From the NCBI GenBank assembly GCA_030847615.1, contig JAUMIR010000001.1, positions 82,509,501 through 82,573,500 of the forward strand: a DNA stretch of 64,000 nucleotides, written 5' to 3'. The DNA is from Gambelia wislizenii. Taxonomy: Eukaryota > Chordata > Lepidosauria > Squamata > Crotaphytidae. The notes beneath the pieces were generated by a model. The model saw only the letters and a list, made by a program, of their open reading frames with translations, was not told the origin of the DNA and did no database searches. Of the stretch, positions 56,546 through 64,000 are shown piece by piece (the first letter of the stretch is position 1; the number at the start of each line of letters is the position of its first letter). The translations under genes and the position numbers were made by a program.

Positions 56546-57523
56546 CCCAGGAAAACAAAGAATTCAATAACCATTGTGTGAGAAGAGCACTCTTTTAGGA
56601 AGTTGGATGGTTCAAAAGAAATTATTCTATAGGAAAATACCTTTATGGATTTCAACTCAGGAGGTGTTTTTTGGAAGAACAAAAATAGAGAAGAGAAGTG
56701 GCTGCGCTACCAAGAATTACTGGTAAGAGAAGGCCAAGAGATAGAGGGAACCAAAACTAGAGAACAACTAGAAAAGGATGGATTCAAAATAAATTGGTTC
56801 CTATATAAGCAAGTATATGAGAAATTCAAAATGGATAAGAAACTAGAAGAGTTCCAATCAGAGGAAAATGAACTTGATAAGATTTTTTTGATAGGACAAA
56901 ACATCACATAGCTAAATTTTACAGAGTATTATTAGACAGAGAACTTGAATCCAAATATGTGAAAGAACAAATGATTAAGTGGGCACAAGAGATAGGACAT
57001 AACATAGAAATTGAAAAATGGGGAAAAGCATGCAAAAACACTCAAAGGTTCACACTATCACAGAATCCCCAAAGATTTTTTTTTAAAAAAAATGCTCTAC
57101 CGTTGGTATCTCACACCAATAAAAGTAGATAGTATGTACAAAACTGGGATAAGAAAATGTTGGAAGCACGAGGAGGCCACCGGAACATTAATACATATGT
57201 GGTGGCGCTGTCCGATGGCTAAAAAGTTCTGGAAAGAGGTACATACTAAAATAAAAGAAATTATGGGGGTGAACTATTTGTTTAACCCAGAAACATATTT
57301 ATTAAATATGATAGAAGGTATAGAGGAAGAACACATTAAGAATAAGTGGAGGGTTATAATGTACATGATAATGGCAGCTAGAGTGACATACACACAAAAA
57401 TGGAAAAAAAGATAACTCCCACAATGGACAAACGGATGACTAAAGTATGGGAAATGATGGACATGGATATACTCACATCTATGCTGAAAGATGGACCTAG
57501 AAATAAAGTTGTAAAGGATTGAG
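56546..57523 (+). pseudogene. L1 copy 3 ORF2, C-terminal part
   Basis: L1 sequence resumes at NNHCVRRALF-like residues (about 56560), passes EEKWLRYQELLVREGQEIEG (56692) and a frame change near 56905, then MLYRWYLTPIKVDSMYKTGI and the cysteine-rich knuckle CWKHEEATGTLIHMWWRC (57160-57213). It ends after WEMMDMDILTSMLK at a TGA near 57521. This region normally aids RNA binding. Three breaks are visible, including one at 57408 in an A-run. Confidence 0.85.
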
Positions 57524-57983
57524 AACTTGTAAAGAAGTATATACTAGGGGAAAGGGTAAGAAATTAGCCTAGTGATGTTAAAGAAAAGGACTATGACAGT
57601 CCGGACAAACTAGAGGGGAAATATATTTCAGTATACATCTTAGTTATAATTGTAATAAGAAATAATAACAGCAGGGAGAAAGAAGATAAGCAGAAAAGGG
57701 GGTAAGGAGTTAATAATAGAAAACCCAAGTAACATAGATAGGAAGGAAGACGTAAAAGAAGAATGAAGTACATATAAATTGGTGGGTTAGCAATTAAATG
57801 TTAAGGTGAAACTTCTTTGTTATCTCCTAAAGTTTGATGTAAGGAAAAAAGTTACAATAATGGAAAAAATGATGTGAAAATGTTGTAAATTATAATGTGA
57901 TATTTTTAACACAATAAACAGAATATATTAAAAAAAAAGAAAAATGTTTCAGCTTCTACCTTTTTCAGTTGTCAAGATACACA

Positions 57984-58008
57984 CATGCGCGCGTGCACAC
58001 ACACACAG
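57984..58008. repeat. (CA)n/(CG)n microsatellite
   Basis: ACACATGCGCGCGTGCACAC and further CA units lie just downstream of the L1 A-tail. Confidence 0.9.
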
Positions 58009-58109
58009 ACTTTTCCACATATATCAACTTTTCAAAATCGTAAAGTAAAAAATATTAAAGTACTGTATATATTGTACCTAGACTATTCAATATTTTTCAT
58101 TCAATAATA

Positions 58110-59095
58110 TGACGATGTCTCTCTCTCTCTGGCTTTTCTTCGCAAACGAAGATTCAGGAAGGACTCATCCTGTGTTTTCTGTAAGCGTGCTGATGACTGA
58201 AAAGGCCTATCCAAGATAAACAAGTCCGGTTGCAGAAAGCACAGCAGAGGGTCTCCTTGGATGATGTTTCCAGGTTGTGATTCTTTCTGCATTGTCGTTT
58301 CTCTTCAAGACTTGTTCGGTGTGAGTTCTTTGCCTTTGTTTGAGCGCATCAGAGATGTCTGTTGGCCGCAACTAGCCAACTAGGTAGGTGGGGATGAGCT
58401 TTCATTTGGCCACCTTTTCTAGGCCCCTCTCCATATGGAGCACTCAGTGCTCTCCTTTAAAAAGGCTGCTTTGTCGTTCAGGATGCTGCTGAACAAGAAT
58501 GTCATCTCCTGGGTCAGCCTTGAGCAACCAAAGTCCTGAGCCACCTGCATGCAGGGTTGGGTCTGTGGCTTCCAGTGCATCTTTACACCTGTCATTTCGT
58601 CCCTTGCCTATCGCTACAGGGTTTTTTTGGAATTGGATTTATCCTTCGAGCCTGTGCAATGGATTTTTCTGGTGGAGCACAGCATGCACAGAACTGGCCT
58701 CACCCTTTAAACCAAAGGTTCATCTGCTGTGGCGTTGCAAGCATGGATGTTAGCAGCGAGGTCCTCGGGTTGTAGGTTTGATGAGAGTTTCGTTCTCTTA
58801 GATGGTTGACCTTACAGGGTTGGGCGAGCACCATCTGCCCAGGTTTGGGATTAGAGTTTTCCTTCTCCTAGGATGGTTGCCATAAGGCTAGAGAGCCCAT
58901 CCTGCCCTTTGATGCGCTTTGTCAGACCCTTCAGTTTTGACCTGTCTGGCATGGGAGGCCCTACCGGTGGCTATTATGCCACCGCCAGCGTAGCTCAAAA
59001 CATCATTAGGGTACGCAAGCCTCTCCCCCACGACAAGGGGGCTTCAGTGGGGAGGATGAAAAAGTACAAGCAACTAATAAAATTGTAAAATGTAC
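58110..59095 (+). other. Unassigned retroelement-like segment
   Basis: A stretch of about 1 kb has base use unlike the AT-rich flanks and several medium frames, including a plus-strand end reading LESPSCPLMRFVRPFSFDLS then GMGGPTGGYYATASVAQN and VRKPLPHDKG (58885-59050). The sequence CCTACCGGTGGCTATTATGC with CCACCGCCAGCG forms a small hairpin. It looks like the decayed 3' part of a retroelement, but I cannot name the clade and no catalytic motif is visible. AATAAAA words follow at 59076 and 59116. Confidence 0.35.
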
Positions 59096-59490
59096 ATTGT
59101 ATCTCGTTGTAACTAATAAAATAATAAACTGTGCATTGTACTCAGAATATTAAACACTTTTGATTGTAGCATTATATGTATTGTTCTGTATCAAATAGTA
59201 CCAACTCTCAAGATTTTCAGTCTAAATAGTGGGTGTCAAATATCTTGCCAATCTATTATCAAATACCTGATGTCTGTCAACTATCAAACAGAGATGCAAT
59301 TCCTTGCTTGTAAATTCTTGTATATGTTGCCACATTCTAGCTTCTCAGATCTAAGCATGTAATTAACATATTTTACAAATTATAATTATGTATACATTAA
59401 TATGATTGCTAATAATAATTGCAACTTTTCCTACCAGTACGTTTCAGCTTTGGTATCATTTTTATAGTAACTACTCTTCTGAGAGAACTA
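59096..59490. other. Unassigned AT-rich stretch
   Basis: Two near-copies of AACTAATAAAAT...AAAnTGTnCATTGTA (59068-59098 and 59110-59142) lie at its start. No gene was found. Confidence 0.4.
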
Positions 59491-59492
59491 GC

Positions 59493-59692
59493 ATAGAGCT
59501 ATGTTTAAAGTGCTGAACTTGGAATACAGGCCCTTATTAAAATCCTAGCTTGGATGTGGAATTTACCAAGAGACCTTGGGTCACCACAACCTTTCAGCAC
59601 ATGTACCTTTTGGGGTTGTTGTGGAGATTTTGTGCAACCTATAAACGTTACTGTCTTGTTGCACAGGCTATAGAAACAGAAATAGAAACACG
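59493..59692 (+). mobile_element. Diverged tRNA-derived SINE, copy g
   Basis: CTAGCATAGAGCTATGTTTA then AAGTGCTGAACTTGGAATAC, a degraded B-box (TTAAAATCC), GAGACCTTGGGTCAC and GGGGTTGTTGTGGAGATTTT follow the order of reptile tRNA-SINEs. It is more decayed than copies c and f. Confidence 0.6.
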
Positions 59693-59907
59693 GGATGAGT
59701 TATTTACATTTCTTGAATTAATAAGCCCTTTTCTGTATTTGCTTTGTCAGTGCTTTCCTTCACAAAAGGAAAAGAGAGTAGTTTTGCACAGTGATTTTTT
59801 GAGCAAGCTATATAAAACTTGAATGGAAAAAAAGCTGTTGTCTTGCTCTCAGGCAAGAGATGAGGAATCTTACTGGAGTAGTTGATTTCTTAACAGAATG
59901 CTAAATA

Positions 59908-60002
59908 TCTCACAAAACTACAGATCCCAGAATTCCATAGCATTGAGCCACAGCAGTTAAAGTGGTGTCAAACTGGATTATTTCTGCAGTGCAGATGCAG
60001 CC
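59908..60002. mobile_element. MITE fragment, right half
   Basis: AACTACAGATCCCAGAATTC, AGCAGTTAAAGTGGTGTCAA and ATTATTTCTGCAGTGCAGAT are characteristic of a common reptile MITE with a CCCAG...TTCCATAG core, related in style to 14477-14702. The left half is missing. Confidence 0.55.
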
Positions 60003-60914
60003 TATGAAACAGAGGAATGAGGTGGATTGAGAGAACAGGCATCATGAAGTTAGTCAACAATGAGAAGAGGCACAAAGAGTAGTGAGTTTGAAACAGATAG
60101 TAAAAGACTTTGCTTTACAGAACTCCTGCCTTGTTTTTTGAGTGGCTATAACTATCACTTGCAATAGGTGAGTTAAAAGCATGTGATTCACTGCACTGCT
60201 TGAGGTATCATGCTACTATGCTCTAACATCAAGAGGAAATTGGGAAAGGAAGGACTGGAACCTGATAGAGGTAATGGATATGTGTCTGAGCTCCCACCAT
60301 GGTGTTCTCTCAGAGGATGGCAAAATGATGAGAACAAAAAAGTTTTTAAAGGCTACTTGAAAATGTAGCTGTTGCTTATTCAACTGTCTGCTGTGCTCCT
60401 AGTGAGCCCACAACAATACTTCAGCAAAACAAGAAATTAAACCTTGCTTGATGCTAAGCAGATTCCTGTTGCTACTAATTTCTGAATTGGGAAAACATTC
60501 ATTTTCATTATTGGGTCCTTGTGTCAGAGTGTTTGTGTAAGCACCAAGGTTATAATATGCTTTTTTCCGTTGATATTTCTGCAAATAAAATCAGATCATG
60601 GACAATTTACCTGACTGCTGTTCTATACTACACAAGTTGCATAATGCGGCTCTGAACTACTCAGTCTCCCTTTTATGTTTTAGTAGTATCTTGTGTCTCT
60701 CAAGAGACAGGTATCTGAAAAAGGACAAGGAAGAATTGTCCTTTTTTGTTTTACTATTTATTTGTTTGTTTTACTAAACAGATATCCTGCATTTCTCCTG
60801 TACCTGGGATATGAAATCATTTCCTGCATAACTACAATAATTGCCCATAAAACATAGCAAACTGTAAGTAGTAAAAAATAAACCCATAGGATTAAAACCA
60901 AATGTTAAACTGGT
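60003..60914. other. Unassigned intergenic stretch
   Basis: No gene or recognised repeat was found. Confidence 0.4.
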
Positions 60915-61375
60915 TTAAAACTCATTAATAATAAATAAAATTAAAACATTAAAGGTCCAGCTCATCCATTTAAAATCTCTGTCGGTATCAGGCAGTTCTT
61001 TGCTATGAATAGCAAAACCATTTCCTCCCTTTGGAAGGGCAATTGAGAAGGGGTTAACCTCCCCCTGAAGGTACTTCCATAGTTTGAGAGAAGCCACTGA
61101 AAAGGCCATCTCTTCTGTCCTCACCCAATGTGCCTCTGAAGTCAGTGGGACCAAAAGAAAGACCTCTTTTGCAGACACCAGTGCATGGACAGGCTTACAT
61201 GGAGGGTTGTAAGAGAAAATATGGTTCTTCAGATAGTCTGAACCCAAGCCACATAGGACTTTATAGTCATAACTGAAATTCCAAATAGTTTCTAGAAACA
61301 AGCTATAAAGTTGCTGTAAGAGGCAAGTTATGTATTCCCAGTAACCAGTTTGGATCACCAGCCAGGTTGCAGAAT
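60915..61375 (-). pseudogene. CR1/L2-type LINE, C-terminal end of ORF2
   Basis: The 147-codon minus-strand frame reads KVLCGLGSDYLKNHIFSYNP then PPCKPVHAL and EEMAFSVASLKLWKYLQGEV. The G-L-G-x-x-Y-L, P-Y-x-P-P and R-x-x-x-A-F-S-x-x-x-x-x-L-W patterns are those of the last 120 residues of CR1/L3/L2 ORF2. It could represent the same family as 3240-4345, whose copy stops before this region. It is truncated at both ends. Confidence 0.7.
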
Positions 61376-62170
61376 TTGGGGTATATGATCAAAAGGTATT
61401 CTGTTTGTAACTTCTTTTCATCTCAAAGGGAAATGTACAAATCTAGCAGCCCATTCTATATCTATTAACAACTCTTTTATGCATACAAAATCCTCAACCA
61501 CACACATGTCCAAACAGATCAGAGGGCAGACCATGTCATATAGGATCCAACCAGCTTAGTCTTATCAGAATTTGCATTTGCAGTTGTGTCCGTTAGAGGG
61601 TTGATTCAGCAATTCTTGCTCATGAGGCCTCACAGAGAGATACTGGATGAAAAAGGCCAAATAACAAACAAGAGATAATGATGTTATTAAACTACAGAGA
61701 TAATTTAGAGGAGGATTTTACTCAGAGCAAGTATCTTGAGGGGGGGAAACTGAAAGCTGGGCCCCCATAGAGGCAGACATTCTTGTGTAAGGAAAGATTC
61801 TTGCTCTGAGTCCTCCCCCTTCCTTATTCCCCCTCAGAGGTGATAAATACCAGAGATCTATAAATGCCAGAAGTTTGATGGCTGTTATATGAGGGAGAGA
61901 TGGGCAGTATCCAAGATAGATCACTGTCAAAAGACCTCTCCTCACTGTATGGCCAAGGGGATAAGGCCATTCGTTTAATTTTGAAAACATGTAGTGGAGA
62001 TACCCCAGAGAAGATACCCCAATAGGGCTGATACGGAGGCAGAGACACCAAATTTGGATTTTCCACTTTGTATGTAACATTTATTCATAGGATTGAGAGG
62101 GTCTGTCTGTATTGATTTCCCAAAAGTTTGTTATATTGAGTCTGTAGAGCAAAAGACCTAGTCTGCTAAA
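61376..62170. other. Unassigned stretch upstream of the LTR
   Basis: No recognised element. Part of it may belong to the LTR, whose left border is not fixed. Two minus-strand frames (61718-62080) lack known domains. Confidence 0.4.
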
Positions 62171-62172
62171 AT

Positions 62173-62615
62173 ATGTCTGTGTCAGAGAAAGCTGAGCAAT
62201 ATAACTATACTTGTTCCAGCTTAACCAAAAGCCCAGAAACAGACATAGTATGGTTTGTCTTGTTTATTAGAATCAGAAACAATGGACTATTCATTCAGCC
62301 TAGAAAGTGTTATCTTCTTCTGGGTGCACTGCCCAGTTCTGCTGCCTTAAGGTATCAAAATAGAAACATATAGAGCTGTTTTATGTTCCTAAAAAAAGGT
62401 CTGCCTGGTAATCACTATAATACACATGCGCAGTGCCTTAGATTTTAGGTTTTGTTTCTCTGTAATATAAAAAGATATGTGTGCCTTGTTTCGGGGAACA
62501 CAGCATGGCGGTTTATGCCCTGTGTCACTTTGCTAGCAAAAGAATAAAAGTCATCTGAATACAATTGAACCTTGACTTTGAGATTTCCTTATGATTACCC
62601 AGATAGACCTTAACA
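62173..62615 (+). mobile_element. Retroviral-type 5' LTR, left border uncertain
   Basis: The right border is CA at 62614-62615, three bases before the primer-binding site. A TATA-like box (TATAAAAA, 62466-62473) and an AATAAA signal (62543-62548) are spaced as in an LTR promoter and R region. The left border is placed at a TG start (62173) by guess. The partner LTR is outside the window, so neither length nor age can be judged. Confidence 0.6.
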
Positions 62616-62618
62616 TTT

Positions 62619-62636
62619 TGGTGCATTCGCCGGGAA
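62619..62636 (+). promoter_or_regulatory. Primer-binding site, tRNA-Gly-like
   Basis: TGGTGCATTCGCCGGGAA is complementary to the 3' end of a glycine tRNA (family sequence known to me as ...GGCCAATGCACCA) except for one base. It sits three bases after the LTR end, as expected for minus-strand primer binding. Confidence 0.7.
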
Positions 62637-64000
62637 TCTCAGGGTCAGGGATATTTCCCCTGCCCCACATATGTTCCTGGCAGTTCCTGGATCGCTTCAT
62701 CACCCACAACGGGGGAGCTCCTTCAGCATTTGGTTTGGCTGCAGGAGTGATTAGGGAATGGCCAGGCCAACAAAAGGGAAACCAGAGGTTCTGTTTAGAT
62801 CGCTTTCTTCACTAGCACTGGAAGATTTTTTATAGCCTAACCAGTTCAGGCAAGTATAGTGGGGTCTTTCATCTGTATACCTGTATACCTGTAAATCTGC
62901 TAGCTCCATTGAGCTAAAGGGAAAGCCAATCACTTTCCAGTTCTGTTTCTCTGTCGGGAGGGGGAAAGGGGGGATTTCCTGTTGTGTGTGAATGCTGCGT
63001 GAGTGGTGAATGAATCCCTCTTGTGTCAGCAGACCGGTCTCCCCCAATTACCATGTCTGGTCTGTTTCCCTGTCACCCTCCCTCACTTGTCTGTCCACTA
63101 TACTTTTAGAAATCAGTTAGGATAGGCAGGAGGATGGGGGGAGGCTCTTTAAAACCTCTAAACACCATGCATTCCTCTGAAGTTTTTGACACCTCCCAAT
63201 GCAATGTTACTGACACGAAGACCAAAAGGCAACCAACTGAGAGAACCTTTTTATAGCCTGCGTCTGGAATGCAGTAATTGTGAGAGCAATCCTGAGAACC
63301 CTGAAAGATTTACCATATACTGCAAGGTGAAAAAAGATTCCTGATGATCCACCCCCCTCCTTGAGCCAGCCCAAGATGCCTGATTGTTCACACACCAGAA
63401 CAAAGCCTGTTTGTTAACCTGTTCTGAAGAGAAGAAGTACTGCCCAGCCAAGGAGATTACTGTCCAGCCCAGAAGAAGAGTCGCCACCAACTGATGTTTG
63501 TCCCCCAAGGCAACTACCCTCTGCATCCCTGATGTCATCAGCCAGTATCCCCTACCACCCCTGGGGAATCAGAGACGTCAGTATATCTGACCTTGGAGAA
63601 GGTTGCAGATAAAGAAAAGAACCACCCTGTTCCTGAACTTAAAGCCCAGGCAGCAAGCCCCTGAACATCAGCTGTTTAATAGAAAAACAACAACAGAAAA
63701 ATATAAAAGCTAAGTCCGTAAGAACAAAGCTCCTCTACCTGACTCCAAGCCATCACATTCCAAGCTGTTGTCTGTCTGAACAGTACCAGCCACAGTACCA
63801 GCCCTCTGCAAGGACTGCAAGGCCAGATTTGATGGTCCTTGTTAATATCTGCACCCACCACCCTTCAGCATCTCTGACTTGTTAAACTGGAAGACACATG
63901 GCCCTCTTAAGAAGAGGAGCCAGAGAGACTTTTAAATATGGTGTCCTCCATAGTCGCTGCACAAATTCCTACCCGCAGGTGGCAGCATTTCAGCCTGACC
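62637..64000 (+). mobile_element. Endogenous retrovirus leader / interior, runs off the window
   Basis: This sequence follows the primer-binding site. No gag start or retroviral domain is legible in the 1.36 kb available, and plus-strand frames are short. It may be a long untranslated leader or a decayed 5' gag. Minus-strand frames here (62751-63861) are treated as incidental. The element continues beyond the right edge. Confidence 0.45.

Larger units (their letters stand above)
52641..57945 (+). mobile_element. L1 retrotransposon copy 3, internally rearranged
   Basis: A plus-strand L1 has a purine-rich 5' UTR (start uncertain, about 52640), ORF1 (54286-55205), an ORF2 endonuclease, a foreign segment in place of the reverse transcriptase, an ORF2 C-terminus, and a 3' end with AATAAA (57913-57918) and an A-tail (57929-57945). 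Target duplications were not found. An 80-base gap separates ORF1 and ORF2, unlike the one-codon gap of copy 2, suggesting a different L1 lineage. Confidence 0.85.

Overview
The window reads as intergenic, transposon-rich DNA from a squamate reptile, most likely a lizard. The reasons are the mixture it holds: CR1 tails ending in ATTCTATG repeats, a second CR1/L2-type reverse transcriptase, three different L1 copies, a Penelope-like element, tRNA-derived SINEs, many short inverted-repeat DNA elements, an LTR retrovirus-like end, and abundant CA/GA/pentanucleotide microsatellites. This placement is inferred from repeat content and was not tested by a search. No host protein-coding exon, tRNA, rRNA or CRISPR array could be supported, and nearly all open frames belong to transposons or low-complexity DNA.

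Layout. 1-0.9 kb: CR1 fragment entering from the left edge. 1.2-1.3 kb: microsatellites. 3.2-4.4 kb: decayed CR1/L2-type reverse transcriptase. 5-18.6 kb: SINEs, CR1 tails, several inverted-repeat DNA elements, a possible Helitron. 19.1-24.9 kb: L1 copy 1 (minus strand, frameshifted ORF1 and ORF2). 24.9-25.5 kb and 28.6-28.9 kb: palindromic DNA elements. 30.3-36.3 kb: L1 copy 2 (minus strand), bounded by a 17-bp target-site duplication, with an intact 346-residue ORF1, a broken ORF2 and a long 5' UTR containing a tandem array. 38.6-42.2 kb: termini carrying GTATAAGAC, an array of about 120-bp hairpin units and a possible copia-type gag remnant. 44.3-45.0 and 50.2-50.7 kb: longer relatives of the palindromic elements. 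46.9-47.2 kb: Tigger-like MITE. 47.6-49.6 kb: Penelope-like element with reverse transcriptase and GIY-YIG endonuclease. About 52.6-57.9 kb: L1 copy 3 (plus strand) whose reverse transcriptase region is replaced by unrelated DNA. 58.1-59.1 kb: unassigned retroelement-like segment. 60.9-61.4 kb: CR1/L2-type tail. 62.2-64.0 kb: end of an LTR with a tRNA-Gly-like primer-binding site and the start of a retroviral interior that runs off the window.

How the parts relate. L1, CR1 and CR1/L2 copies encode (or once encoded) the enzymes for target-primed reverse transcription. The SINEs and MITEs are non-autonomous and depend on enzymes from elsewhere. The most notable pattern is a set of palindromic DNA elements with termini close to GGACTTTTTCGGAC. 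Five complete copies are each flanked by a 3-bp A/T-only duplication, and one copy sits inside a SINE, which exposes the original target site. A second notable structure is the chain of self-complementary units at 38.65-39.89 kb.
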